NCBI GenBank assembly: GCA_037953625.1 | Contig: CM075655.1 | Coordinates: forward strand, 22,772,001-22,836,000 | Length of the DNA: 64,000 bases | Source: Crotalaria pallida | Taxonomy: Eukaryota > Streptophyta > Magnoliopsida > Fabales > Fabaceae | Reading direction: 5' to 3' | In this document: piece after piece, positions 21,831 to 34,108 of the stretch | Layout of the letters: every line of letters starts with the position of its first letter | How positions within the stretch are numbered: position 1 is the stretch's first letter | Notes under the pieces: generated by a model | Seen by the model: only the letters and a program-made list of their open reading frames with translations | Database searches by the model: none | What the model was told of the DNA's origin: nothing | Made by a program: the position numbers and the translations under genes

Positions 21831-22432
21831 TGAGTAGAAAATGGTGTTTGTGAAAAAGAAATAATTAATGTCATTGCAAATAGGACTAGAAAAAGAAATT
21901 CGTTTATTTAAATACCCAAAAAAAAAATTCATAGACTAACCCAGAAAAATAAAATTTTTACGTTTTCAAATGCTACGTTTCAATAAACTCGTTTTGATAT
22001 AAAATTTATAATTTTCGGACTTATGATTTGAAAGTTATGAATTTTTGAAGTTAAAATATTAAATCTATACTTCAAGTTACCAGTATTTAATTTGGACTGT
22101 TAATACTTTTTGGCATTGATCCAACGGCTTTCACATGGGGGAGCATTTTAACAAAACTTATTTTTAAAGGGAAGCATAAAATGCTCCACTTTTTGGGAGA
22201 AGTAAGTTAGACACAGCACGAAGTATATGGATTTTGTGGCAGTTGCCCTTGACAGAAATTTTGGAATGATTGTAGGCGGAGTTATTGTTGAAGTTGTTAC
22301 TACTATGGTTGTTAAGGATTCCTCACGGAGATGATAGACCAAATGGTTGAGTTTGATAAAATGTATAAAGCAAAGGATTAAAAGCTTACCAAGGGTGAAG
22401 ATCTAAATAATGTAATTGGCTTAATTATGTCA
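21831..22432. other. Intergenic, nothing recognised
   Basis: AT-rich. A short coding-like stretch on the plus strand at about 22230-22340 (reading MDFVAVALDRNFGMIVGG) has no recognisable domain. Confidence 0.4.
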
Positions 22433-22913
22433 TAAGTCCCTGAAATTTGTGGTATTTTTGTCAAATATCCTTATTTTTTTTTCGATGTCTGACTCCCCGA
22501 AGTTACTTCTGGGTTTGTCATATACACTTACTATCAATTCTGGCCAATTTTGCTGACATGTAACATCGGAATCCTGGGCAGACACAAGAGGTTGGTCATA
22601 TGGTGCCGCGTGATGTCACATGAGCAAAAAGACCTCTTTCTTCAATCCTTTTTTTTATTTTTTTTATTTAACTAAAAATATAAAAATATTAAGTTTTCTA
22701 GGTTTTTAATTTTTAAAAAAAAAAAGATCTTCGTCCACGGGGCACCACGTGCCTAACTTCCTGCGTCTGACCAGAATTCCAATATTACATGTCAGCAAAA
22801 TTGACCAGAATTGGCATTAGGGTTATATGAGAAACCCAGAAGTAACTTCGAGGAGTCAAACATTGAAAAAATAAGAAAAAAAATATCTGGCAAAAATACT
22901 CCAAACTTCTGTA
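22433..22913. mobile_element. Inverted-repeat non-autonomous element
   Basis: Arms of about 140 bp. The left arm (22440-22578: 'tatttttgtcaaatatcc', 'gaagttacttctgggtt', 'gctgacatgtaa') is matched inverted by the right arm (22765-22912: 'ttacatgtcagc', 'aacccagaagtaacttc', 'ggcaaaaata'). The centre holds poly-T and poly-A runs. No ORF. Confidence 0.75.
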
Positions 22914-22959
22914 AAGGTTCACTATGAATCTATGATCAACGAGCATGAGTTCCTGTTGA

Positions 22960-23260
22960 TTACGAGGGAAGGGAACATTCTAATTGCTCTGTTTAAGTGA
23001 CATATAGAAGGAGCAATAGAAGCACAAGGGCAAGTGCCATCACAACGACCTCAAGCTAGTCGCTAATCAAAGAACTCCCCTTGGATCTAAAGTCTTTTAA
23101 CTCCTCCCTCCCATGCAATCTCCATAGCAAATAAAATACCCCATAGCTCCAAGGTATGAGTGAAACTACCAGCCACCTTTCTCTCCTTGCAACATTGAAT
23201 TGAATTTCAAACAACCATGATTAGGAAATTCCAACCTCACCAAGAACTGCCCGGTTGACC
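22960..23260 (-). pseudogene. LINE-type RNase H domain relic
   Basis: On the minus strand, 'GCLKFNSMLQGEKGGW' (the W..P..G.LK.N start of plant RVT_3 RNase H) is followed, after a frame change, by a stretch with ELWGILFAMEIAWEGG, like the A-E-A-L...W motif region of the same family. Stops interrupt the remainder. This is probably the 3' end of a decayed non-LTR retrotransposon or an RNase H-like gene. I cannot tell which. Confidence 0.5.
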
Positions 23261-23567
23261 ATAACAAGGTATACTTGAACTTAGCCAAATGAAAAGCCTG
23301 CATGAATAACCACCTCCTGCATGTTGAACTCAGCATTTTTGAACACCGCATCACTCTCGGTCCTTGCTTACAAAACGTTAACTAGCATACATGCAATGAT
23401 GCAAATAGCATCGCCCCAGCCATGAGTAAGTAAAGATGTATTTGCTGGTAATATATTTACTTCCACATACGAATACACAGCGGACAAACCATTTACCCAC
23501 ATTTTAATGCTACAGTCAAAATACCCACATTTTAATACTTCAATCAAAAGTGGTTTTGTCATTGACT

Positions 23568-23716
23568 CATTGTAGAGGGTGAGCCTTAGTCAAAAGGTCA
23601 CTTGTTCGAATCCTGAAAACAACCTCTTTGCTTACGAGAGTAAGTTTACATACATCTACTCTTCTCAGACCCAATAGATAGGAGCCTTGTGCAATGGGCC
23701 ACCCCTTAGTTTACTT
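23568..23716 (+). mobile_element. Au-like SINE, diverged
   Basis: Contains a Pol III B-box-like TTGTTCGAATCCTG (about 23608-23621), then 'aacaacctctttgct', and an end 'ggagccttgtgcaatgggccacccctt' split around 23690-23715. These match the general layout of the plant Au SINE (tRNA-derived head, 'aacagcctctttgc' middle, 'gcaccgggctgccctt' end) as I remember it. Diverged, no clear target repeat seen. Confidence 0.6.
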
Positions 23717-24571
23717 CTAAAATGACTAACAACGACAACATTCCTAATATAAATAAAATTACTCCTATCGACAAAATCAAAAAATAAATTAAGCGAATTA
23801 TACCAACAATAATTGATGTAAGAACATGTTGGGTGTAAAAAAAAAATGAGCTGAAGTTCCGTTCAACTTCGTAAAGTCTAAATCAACAATATGCCCCGGT
23901 CTTATATAGTTGTAACCAGGATAACTAAACTTTAAATAACTCCACAAGCAATTTATGCAAAAGATTTCTTGTACGAGTTTATAGACAGCAGCTGGGAGAA
24001 AATGTAGAATATATCAAGTCATTCCAAATATGATGTCATGGGAAAGAGCAAGGGACATCACGCAATCATTTTGTAGGCCAAGCTCCAGCAGCAGAAACTT
24101 AAATTTCTCCTTCATCCGTAGTCAAGTAGCAGCTATCAAACTCATTCAACACCTATACTCCTGACCCTGATGGGAAGCTGACCCCAAATAATTTAAAAAG
24201 CAGCTGAGGGGAAGTCAAGGGAAGGAGGAAAAACTAAACAAAATTCCTCAGATTAAAGCAAACAACCAACTCAGCATCAGACTAGGAATGTCAAACCCCA
24301 TAGTATAAAATAAGTAATCCTAAAAGTCATGCTACAAGCTCCATATAAGAAGAAACACAAGTGCCTTTCCTATGGTCTATTTTTTGTTTGGTATTTTTTC
24401 TGTTTTATAAAAAGGTGATTTCTTCCCATTTCTCTAATGTTTTCCTACATACCTCGGGAGAAATCATGTCCCACTGTACCACACACAAAATTGAGTGCAT
24501 TTTAGATCCCTGCTTCATTTTTCCCTCTGAAGAATATTCTCCAAAAAATAGTTTTCAAGAACATTTCAGCT
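23717..24571 (-). other. Downstream side of the LARP1-like gene, probable 3' UTR included
   Basis: No coding sequence recognised. Part of it (nearest 24571) must be the 3' UTR of the minus-strand gene. I cannot place the polyadenylation site. Confidence 0.45.
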
Positions 24572-27500
24572 CTAATTTCTTGCAGAAATAGAGTGATCTG
24601 AAATTTGAATACCAACTTGACCTGTACCCTCACTGCTGGAATGCGGAAACCAACTATTCAAATCCCCATCCAGTCTATTCTGCAAAACATCTAGTCCTCC
24701 AGTGCCATCATTGTTAACTGTCTCGAGAGCAACATTTTGGACTTGATCTGCCAGCTTTCCAATTGTTTGGGAACCTGTATTGTTAGAAGGCATGATCCAT
24801 CTCCACCAATCATTTTGTCTCCTAACTTTGTCACCCTAGAAGAGGGTGAAAAGTAAAAAAAAAAAACACAAGTTAAAACACCAGTAAAAATGAAAAATCA
24901 CTTTCATTAGATATTCTAACTGAAAAATGTCTTCATTTTCAAATTCTTTCCCTCACAAAACCAAGGCAAGATTAACCAAAGTACCTGCACTTCGACAACA
25001 GATGAAGTTCCAACAGCATCTAATACAATACGGATACTATCAGTCAATTGCTTGACCTAATAGAGAAAAAATATGTCATATATTAGTAAGTGATGCTAGG
25101 AGCCGCATATGAAGGATAGAATGTCAATTAAATAATAATAATAATGGTAATAATAAATTATATCCGCAACAATATTAACTAATGGAGAATAACTATCCAT
25201 TAAATACAACAATTAGTTTAAAGATAAAAGAACTTAAATAAAAATATTAATTACATGATATAAATAATTATATCCATTAAATACAACTATTAGTTTATTG
25301 TGGGGATCACATATCATCATCAATACAGACAAAAGAATTTCCACTAAAAATCCAGGACAAAAGATGAAAACGGTGAAAATAAAAAGGACCAAAATTAGGT
25401 TCAAATCATAAGCTGTTTATTCATGCAAGGTATTTAATATTAATGTATAAACAAAATTCTGTAATCTGCATTCATTCATATCTTGATATTTCAGTGACAA
25501 GAATTACAGAGAAAAGGAACTTTTACAGTAACAAAAACACTCTCCTTTTAGCATGAGTCTTAGAGATATTTCTACAAAGAGTATCACACTAATCATTAAA
25601 AAAAACAAAAGAAACATAAAAACCCAAATAAATCAAAGTTTGTTTCAAAATAAGTTTACAAAACAAGTTTATGGGTAAGACTCCAGCTTTGGCATTCTCA
25701 TTCATTGCTCCTTAAAATGTAGCACTTACCCTTGCACCATTTTTGCAAAATCAGTTTCTTGCTTTCAATTCTAAATATTGATCTTAAAGGGTGAAGTTAC
25801 TTTGGCATACAAGAAACATTTCCCACTGATATGATGATTATATCCATAGGTAGACAAAAACATGTGCTACCACCATTTGCCATCCCGTTATTGTTGCTGG
25901 GATAGCAGTAAAATTAAAAGATCAAAATAAGATTCCTCCAAATGCAAATAGTAATGACTAAATACCATTGCTACGAAGCACACAAATAATGCACTATGTA
26001 GCTTCCAATATAGGATAGGACATAATAACAATCAGATATAATTAAACCATTGACAGATTAATATTACATATTTTTAAAATAAAAAGATGCATTATTATTA
26101 TTATTATTATCAGTCACTAGTCAGCTATAAATGCATACAAGCAACCCACCACACTTGACAAATCCAAGCAATCAAATACCCCAAACAACTTACTTTCTTG
26201 AAACCTGCTATTAAATTTATGGGAACCCAGCCTTGGTCATCCATCTTCTTCCGCAAGTATACATCTTTAACTAAATTCTCGTCACTGCAAAAGACAAGTT
26301 TTGGCATTACTACAGGTCAAATTCATGGAACAGCTAAAAATAAGAAAACAACAAAATGAAAAAGTGGGCTACAGGCTGAGCAAAGTGTAAAAACTACCTG
26401 AAATAGTAGTCAATCTGGTTGAGTATCTTACTATGCAACTGAGGATCCGGAGAAGGAAAAAGCATTGAATGAGGTGGTGGTATTGGAGGTTGAGGCATAT
26501 ACAGAACACCTCTTAGGGCATCCAAGGGTGGAGGTGGACCATATACCATTTGAGGTGGTAGTTCTGAAAATGGATATAATCATCACAGCATACACAAAAA
26601 CTATAAAATAACATCTCAACATTAACAAATCATACCAGGATATCCAATGGGCCACCCAAAAGGCTGCATTAGTGGTTGTTGGGGAAATAAATTAGTAGAA
26701 CTAGGAGGTGGAGGATGCCTTGTAAATCTTGGACCAAATCTTGGTAACATATAGTTGTCTCTACCATTAAAATTAGGACGAGCATTCCAGTCATGGTTTC
26801 CAAAGTCCTGATCACGCCTGATGCCATAGTTATGATGGTGAGCGCCATCTCCACGCTGATTCGGACCACCATTCCGGTTTCTATATGAATTACGCTGATG
26901 TGGGTGATCATTAGACACAAATCCATGCCTAGTCTGATGGTCTTTCGGCGAAGAGTTGTGGCTGACGAACCCTGTCGAAGGCATCGAACCATGAGAAGAA
27001 GACGGCTGTGAATGGTTGCCTCCATTATAAGATGGGTTTGAATTACTACGTTTAAATGATTTCTCTTTCTCTTGAGCCGGCACCACATTGTTAGTGTTCG
27101 CATTATCCCTAGCTAGCCTCCGTGGAGAGGGAAGCACGCTTCCGCTACCCTACAATTGGCACACAAAACAATATATAACAGTCCACGTGCACATATAAAT
27201 GAACTCATTTTGCACTCAATAGCAATAAACTTGACCTAATACAAAACAGATAACAACTGCATCTATCTACCGTTAACATGCCTTCACTTTCCTGGATTGA
27301 AAAAACTGAACAATAAATAATTACATTTTTTTTTTTAAAATTCTCTAACCAAAACAACGAAAGTGCGAAGGAATAAAAACCTGCGATTGTGGCACAGACG
27401 GTGAAGGCGAGGGCGATTTGACGGAAGGTCTGGTGGACTCAGACAAAGGTGGCCAAGAATCGGCGCCCATGAAAGGCGGCTTGAGTTCGGAAGTGGGGCC

Positions 27501-27620
27501 CTCGTTGGAGGGTTTATTATTCCAAGCAGACTTTCGGGTATTATTACCGTTGTGTCCCTTGAAGCCGTTGTCAGTGACGGCAGAAACAGATTCTTCGGAC
27601 GAGGGACCACAAAGAGCCAT
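24572..27620 (-). CDS. LARP1: La-related protein, plant LARP1b/c type (six exons)
   Basis: RNA-binding protein; plant LARP1 proteins bind mRNAs and affect translation and decay in the cytoplasm. Exons (minus, 5' to 3'): 27381-27620, 26636-27149, 26398-26563, 26194-26284, 24985-25056, 24572-24835. All introns are GT-AG and phases join without a break, giving 448 aa. The N-terminal half is low-complexity (S/P/N-rich, then RNGGPNQRG-like, H-rich). The La motif starts near residue 295: 'LHSKILNQIDYYFS', 'DENLVKDVYLRKKMDDQGWVP' split by an intron, 'LIAGFKKV', and ends VVEVQGDKVRRQNDWWRW. The C-terminus is short, and no LARP1-specific DM15 repeats follow, as in the plant b/c forms. The ATG at 27620 is the first in frame. 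The fourth intron (1137 bp) is the longest. Gene looks intact. Confidence 0.93.
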
Positions 27621-28392
27621 TGGAAATAGAATCAGAGGAATGTGAGTTAGGGTTCATAGCATAAGAGAACAATGAGAGAGAAATTTGATCGGAGAATGAA
27701 TTTAGGAGGGTTTGGGTTTTATCTCCGATTGGAAGGGATTGGTAGTGAGAGCGTGCATTTTGTATGTTGGTAGTGAAGCCGGAACGTTGGGCTTAAGTAG
27801 TTGTTTCTCTCTCTAACTATGCTTTCGCATTTTGCTTTCCCCGTGTGACTGCGATAGACTCACTTCGTCCTATAACCAGGTTTTCTCCATTCGTTCAATT
27901 TAATTACGGCAAAACCCTCATTTGATTTTTGAAGTTATTTATGCTTTTTACTCCTTTTGAATTTGTCATTTTAGTTACCAATCTTTGTTTTCTTTCCCAA
28001 TCAAAGGCTTTTTTTATGATAAAATTTTATTCCAAGAGTGAAATGTATAAGAAATACTCTCCATAAAGGAAGTCAATTTACAATTCTCTAAGTAAAATGG
28101 AGAGAAATATTAGTGGAACACAATATTAGTGGAACACAAAATCATGCAAAAAATTATGCAATTTCATAAATTTTACATGAAATAAACATGTTCTCAACAA
28201 ATCATCCAGCTTACAGTGATCATAACCTTAGTAATAAATTTCTTAACGAGGATGGCACCAAGCTACAGTCCCCAAGTCTAAAGATAATAGGATATTAAAC
28301 TTTGAAATGGATTTGTTTGCTATTCAAAAATAGACATACATAGCTTGTTACTTGTTAGTCTTTCCTTTTAACCATAGTCACATTCTAATTTG
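27621..28392 (-). promoter_or_regulatory. 5' UTR and upstream region of the LARP1-like gene
   Basis: Immediately upstream of the start codon on the minus strand. Purine-rich on the plus strand at 27655-27720, with a CT-rich stretch at 27805-27820. No TATA box or other element could be assigned with confidence. The Gypsy element begins 773 bp from the ATG, so the promoter is short or extends into the retrotransposon. Confidence 0.4.
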
Positions 28393-29479
28393 TGTAACAT
28401 CCCCAAATTTATTAAATAGTTATGTGCATTAGTTAGTTAGAATTCATTCATAGTTAAAGTTAAGTTAGTGCAAATAGTTTGATTTGATTTAAGTAATTAG
28501 AAGTTTTAAGTTAAATAATTATAAGAAAATGAAAGTTTAATGTTTTGGCATATATTTTATTTTTAGGAAGGTTTTGGAATGTATTAAATTGAGTTTTAAA
28601 AAAATAGCACAGGCTGCACTAGTGCGTACGAGACGCACCGGCTAGTCAAAACCATGCACCGGTGCGCATACGAGACGCACCAGTTGGTGCACCAGCACCA
28701 CTCACGCACGCACCAGCATTCCAGCGCAGATCAGGCTCCCGCGCGCCCAGGCACCCCAGCGCCTGCGCCCAGGCGCGCGCACCAGCTCTGGTGTTGTTGT
28801 TGTTTCAGCCACACGCACCAATTCTTTCCTCTTCTCCTTCATGTGATTTTCATGCTCCAAAACCCTAAGTTATTCAATCTTATAAATCAACACTAAACCT
28901 CAAAAAATCATCATCATATATCACGTCCCCACTTCAAATACAAGCTTTTCCCTCAATAAAAACCTACAAATCACTCACTTTTCCCTCAAAATCCAAGAGC
29001 ACCCAAATTTATCCACAAACCTTAACTTCTTTAATCAAGCACCTAAGGTCATAAAATCATCAAAGGGAGTGTAGGAAGTGATAAAGGGCAAGTAATTAGT
29101 GGCTTAGAAGCTTGGATCTAAGCCTTGTTGTTGTGCTCCATCAAATTCCCAATTTCTCCTCTTCTCTCCAAGAGGTAAGAGGGGAGGTATTTTTCTTAAT
29201 TAGGGGAATGGATTAATTATGATAATATGTATATATTGATGTGTACGTTTGATGTGTGTATGATTTATAAATTCATTTATGTCATGAACCTAAGATTCAT
29301 GTTAGTTGATGCATGATGATGATAATGCTTATGTTTGGAAATTGTAATATTATGAAGAAACGAATATGATTATCATTGTCATTGAGATTATTATTATGTG
29401 TTAAATGTGAAATTAAATTGTTTCTTAAACCTAGGGTTCACACTAATTAGTGATGATGTTGAAGTTGGAATGTTATTGC

Positions 29480-29480
<1 letters not shown>

Positions 29481-29529
<49 letters not shown>
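29481..29529. repeat. (ATT)n microsatellite
   Basis: About 16 ATT units inside the 5' LTR; absent from the truncated 3' LTR, which ends before this point. Confidence 0.95.
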
Positions 29530-29533
<4 letters not shown>

Positions 29534-29719
29534 TGTATGCTTGCATATCTATAATTTATAATTATGACCAATTACTCCAAGTTAGAACACCCATCCAAAT
29601 TGGTATAAGCATAAAAAGGTTTGAATATCAAGAACACCCTAAAATGAACTAGAAACACGTTCATTTAAGGAGTAAGGTGGATGTTAAGGATTAGGAAAGA
29701 TGACGTGATGGCCAGGTTC

Positions 29720-30036
29720 TATGAATTGATGGACGTTATCGTGAAGATTCATATGACTAATGGACGAGAGTATTATAGTGATTTGATTGTGCTTATGAAA
29801 CAATCACGGGAACTATTATAGGGGACTTTGATTTACCCCAGCAGAGACCAGTATGATGGACGTATCGTGAAGTATTGGTTGAATTGGTGATTGGTCATGT
29901 GCACACTATAGTAGTTCTATCGGTCACTTACATACTTCGTGACTATGGAGGATGGTTCCTACCCTGTATGATGGACGTATTCGTGAAATACAAGGGTTCC
30001 TACACTGTATGATGGACGTTCTCGTGAAGTACAGTG
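29720..30036. repeat. Hairpin array: conserved TGATGGACG...CGTGAA core, four different stems
   Basis: Four copies of a 19-20-base core with arms that pair in each case: TATGAAT/ATTCATA (29720-29753), ACCAGTA/TATTGGT with one G-T (29847-29879), ACCCTGTA/TACA-A-GGGT with one bulged A (29961-29997), and CACTGTA/TACAGTG (30003-30036). Between them is another perfect hairpin, TGATTGT/ACAATCA (29784-29806). The core also has an inner ACG/CGT pair. Downstream, CGTAGC/GCTACG near 30118-30135 folds too. Confidence 0.85.
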
Positions 30037-30897
30037 CATGCGGTGGTAGAGGAACGTTTACTCCTAGTTGGTCTTTCCTAAAGTGTGGAGGGCGATGTGA
30101 GATAAAAGTAAAAGAAAGCGTAGCAAAAGCTACGATGTAAAATGAAAAAGAAATGTAGCAATGACTACGATGTAAAAGTAAAGAAAAGAAAACAAATGAT
30201 ACATGGAGAAGTTGCATTGCATTGCATTACATTATGAATGTGTACGTATTATCAACATTAGTTGATAATTATGATAATGATTATGTATATGCCAAGTTAT
30301 GAAATGAATAAAGGTAAACAAAGAGTACCAAATGTGAAAAAGGAGAAAGAAAAGAATAAATGAATTATATGAAAATATATATTGTTATATTTACTAATTG
30401 CCTAAAACATGCATTTTCCTTATATCTTATTATCGTTTTTTAATTGTTTCCCTTGATTTTGAATGAATATCTCACCCTCTTAAGTTGATATTTTAGGTAC
30501 CTTTATCGGAGAAGCCGTAAGTTCCCGACCGCTGAGGACAAGTACACTCCTACTAGTGGAGTGTATCTTTACACTATGATTATGGAAATCATAGACGATG
30601 CAACCATTAGGCCTATTATCGTTTTACTTTTTGAAATGTATAAATTTATTTAAGTTTGTAAATATTCAATTTTTTAACAATTATGTGGATGTCACCTATA
30701 AAAGATATCTAAATATCCTTCTCTGGTCAAGTGATGTCCTAAAACTATTATATTTTTACTGTATCTGGTTCTAACAGGTTATATTCAGATATTTTAAAAG
30801 GGAAAAGTCAATATTTTAAAGTAAACTCCGTCAAATTTTCCTAAAAAATTTATGATTTAATAATTAATAACGTAATTAAAAGTAGGACGTTACATTA

Positions 30898-30909
30898 TGG
30901 TATCAGAGC
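30898..30909 (+). other. Primer-binding site, tRNA-iMet type
   Basis: TGGTATCAGAGC, three bases after the 5' LTR end; typical for chromovirus-type Gypsy elements. Confidence 0.92.
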
Positions 30910-31150
30910 AATGGTTGCATTCCTCAGCTGTGGAGTATGGATTTCTTACTCCTAAAGTGTTGCTCCCCATGAGAGCAACATAGAAAGTAATTAGTAAATA
31001 GCTAAATATAATTAGCAAATAGTTAGAAGTAGCTATTAAATAGTTAGATGTCTAGAATATGCATAAGTATTTAAGTAGCTGATTATAGTTTATTAATTTA
31101 AGTAGTGCGCATGTTTCTCACCAATCTCATCCAAATTTCAGATTTAGAAA

Positions 31151-32252
31151 ATGGCAACTCGAAATAATCTAGTTTTCAAGAGACTTTCAGATGTTCCGGA
31201 GAATTTCTCTCGGACTAACGCTAACCAGGCCAATGTTTTGGAAAATCTGATCCAAGCAAGTGCCAATCAAGCCAGCCAAGCCAATCAGCCTCAACAGCAA
31301 GCTGAAAACCCTAGGGTAGCAGAGTCTAAGAAATTAGACCCTCCTTGATTTGAAGGTGGCTTCAATCCTGAAGGAGCCCTAAGGTGGTTACGGGAATTAG
31401 AGAAAATCTTTCGGTCCATGCCTTGCACGGATGCAGAAAAGGTTGCATTCTCTACATTCATGATGTCTGAAGAGGCCGAGTACTGGTGGGAAGACACCAG
31501 ACACTTCCTTGAGGCGGAAGTAAGGCCAATTACCTGGGAACTCTTCAAGGAGAAATTTCTAGAGAAATATTTTCCTGAAGACGTGAGGCGTAAGAAAGAG
31601 CTAGAATTCCTGGAGTTGAAACAAGGTACTATGACCGTGGGTGAATATGCCTCAAAATTTGAAGAACTCATCAAGTTCTCACCTTACTACCAATATCACC
31701 CAGATGAAAGGTCAAAGTGTATTAAGTTTGAGAATGGTCTCCGCCCGGAGATCAAGATGGCCTTTGGGTTTCAAGGCATTCGCAATTTCCCTCAATTGGT
31801 GAATATGTGTGGCACCTACGAGGATGATTTAAAATCTAAGGAGATACATGAGAGGAATGTTAGAGCCAACCAAAAAGCTAAGGAACCTATCACAAATCAG
31901 AATAAGGAACCTTCTCCTAGAATAGAACCCTACCCAAATTCAAAGGTTATTGAAGAGAAAGCACATGACTGCTTCAGAAGAAGCGGTTCCTATTTTGATG
32001 GATTCTCCTCCACAGTGTCCACGTTGTGGGAAGCATCATTCAGGATTTTGTCGTAGAGCCATGAATAAAGGAAGGGAGATAATCTGTTTCTTATGCCAAC
32101 AGTCAGGGCATATTGTCTCCAATTGTCCCCACAACCCTGATGTGGGAAGGAAAGGAAAGGTTGCAATGTCGAGTGTAAACCAAACCACTGCCCAAGGAAA
32201 GGTTCCTTCTACTTCTGGAAGGAAAACAAGAAAATCTCATAAGTCTACATAA
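31151..32252 (+). pseudogene. gag: Gypsy Gag with one stop and one frameshift
   Basis: Starts MATRNNLVFKRL at 31151, stops at about 31346 (TGA), then continues in the same frame into the retrotransposon-gag capsid domain (EAEYWWEDTRHF, 'TWELFKEKFLEKYFP', 'EYASKFEEL', 'GLRPEIK') to about 31950, where the frame shifts. The last part holds CPRCGKHHSGFC and a zinc knuckle CFLCQQSGHIVSNC. Gag builds the particle and packages RNA. The two breaks would prevent a full-length protein here. Confidence 0.88.
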
Positions 32253-34095
32253 GGTAAGGAATAATAAGTGGATATTTAGGAATTTTCTTGCATAATGCAT
32301 TATCTAGATGTAAGGATTAAGTCTTAGTACATTATGATAGTCTATAGGCATATAGTATAAGTTAGTGTAGTGCATTCCATTTCTAAGTGAATTAAGTCAA
32401 ACTCTTTTCACAGGGTAACTTTGTCATATTCAGAAGTAAACAGAAAGTTGAAACTAAGGAAATTGAAAACTCCCAACAGGCCAGAGCATGAAATTGCTAC
32501 CCCAACGGGAAGGACTAATCCTTATTTTTAAACTAAGTATGTTAATTCCAAATATGACAAAGGAAGTGAAGCCTTTTATGAAACTCAAGTACTGAAAGTG
32601 ATCCTATCCTCAATATAATGTAGAGTCGAGACTGATCACCTCGAGATTTACATTTATTGACAGATAGCATTATTAAAGTCCTTAGGTTCAAACAAAACAA
32701 ATTTTCAAGTGTGTGAAGCCTAAGATAAGAAAGGTAGTATGTTCCCAACCAAACCTGTTAGATGCCAATCCTTCTTTATCAGAGTGCGCAACGGAAGTCA
32801 TTAGATATCAACCCAATGTATTATGTCTCTTCCCTAAGTTTATTTAGGACTAGGAGATCTTGAGCTTTATAGAGTATAGTTCGTCATGAGTACAACACCA
32901 TTAGAAAGACCTTTTTCTGTTGAATGAGAATTAAGAACTAGTTAGACTAGTTTAGCAAAGTCAAGCTAGGACCTAAGTTTAGTTAGATAGAATGCTTAAG
33001 CTAAATCTTTGTGTAAATGGCAATTCATATATATATATATATATATATGATTGACGTATATACTTGTATGTAATATTTGCAATCCAAATTATAACCACCT
33101 ATCAAATTGATTTTTCAAAAGACAATCATTATGTCTATATTTCTTAATAACTCTTATTTCCAATCGCATTCACACATAATGTACTCTCTAACTTTAATTG
33201 TTTCTTTAAGAGAACTTTTGAAAGAAATTGATATTGCATTTTTGAAGTATTTCCTCTTAACTTATGGTAATCTAAAATATATGGACATCAAACCTTATTT
33301 CCGCTATATTTGAATAATTTTTGTTAAAATTGAACTTATCTTTCTGTATTATTAAACAACAATCTTTTGCTGGATATTTTCGGTATGTTTAAATGCTATA
33401 TACCTCTCTAGTTTTCAAAACACACCAAATCTGGTAATATAAATATTATATCTCTGTTTTTGTAAATAGGGTTGTAAACTAAAGTTCAAATTTTAGTATA
33501 CCAAAATCTTTGATTAAATTCAAAACTACCTAAGTGTGTGTGATCGGTTTCCCTTACTTGTGTTTGGTTTATGTTGTGTTTCTCTTTTAAAATTGTACTC
33601 CTTGAATGAAATTTCAAATGAATAATACCTGGATGCTTTGGGTGTGTGTTATTTTATTTTTCTTAATTTTGTTTGAATTATACTTTTTTTGTATTAATTT
33701 CTTTAATGATGTTTGCTTTATGTTTTGCTCCTCTTTAATCTTGTTGCTTATAGATGTCTATCTTGAAATGTTATCATAATGCTAATACTAGAATTTCAAT
33801 CTATATCTCATTGAATGATGATATGCTATATTGAATATAGGACTATCTCCTATTATGTTTGTGATTAAGTGCAATAGGTTATGTTTCCAAAGTTTGAAAT
33901 TTAATTAATTTGTAAGAAGCCTATCCGGGAAGAAACCTCATTAGTAATTGGGTAGTAAGTAGTTTCCATTTCCAACCTTAGCTCCATCCTAAGTGGGGGA
34001 GTAACCCCCAAAAGTAATGAAACCTCCTCACTTGCCATAGGATTACCAATCCTCCTGATTAAGATAAGCTGAATTTCGCGGACGAAATTCATATA
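32253..34095 (+). other. Internal non-coding region of the gag-only Gypsy element
   Basis: 1.84 kb where pol should be. I find no protease, RT, RNase H or integrase motif. A (TA)n run lies at 33027-33049. The last 50 bp before the PPT are typical chromovirus 3' end sequence. Confidence 0.75.
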
Positions 34096-34108
34096 AGTGG
34101 GGGAGTAT
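34096..34108 (+). other. Polypurine tract of the gag-only Gypsy element
   Basis: AAGTGGGGGAGTA(T) directly before TGTAACATCCCC. Confidence 0.88.

Larger units (their letters stand above)
28393..30894 (+). repeat. 5' LTR of the gag-only Gypsy element (2502 bp)
   Basis: Begins TGTAACATCCCC and ends ACGTTACA, so its termini are inverse (TGTAAC/GTTACA). Contains perfect 10-bp palindromes GCACTAGTGC (28616), GCACCGGTGC (28656) and TGGTGCACCA (28685) in a GC-rich patch, an (ATT)n microsatellite and a hairpin array. The 3' LTR matches up to 35006. Confidence 0.92.

Noticed and set aside
19000..21850. Complete CACTA transposon
   Set aside because: No CACTA termini, no 3-bp target repeat and no transposase found; only the dyad arrays support it.
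23600..23640. tRNA gene
   Set aside because: Only a B-box-like site is present; no cloverleaf or anticodon arm. Better explained as a SINE.
26669..27103. Met/Ile-rich 144-aa minus-strand frame
   Set aside because: Alternative frame within LARP1 exon 2.
28654..28896. Pro/Ala/His-rich frames in the Gypsy LTR
   Set aside because: Arise from the GC palindrome patch; the second LTR copy has indels in it.
29398..29652. Poly-Leu frame
   Set aside because: Translation of the (ATT)n microsatellite.
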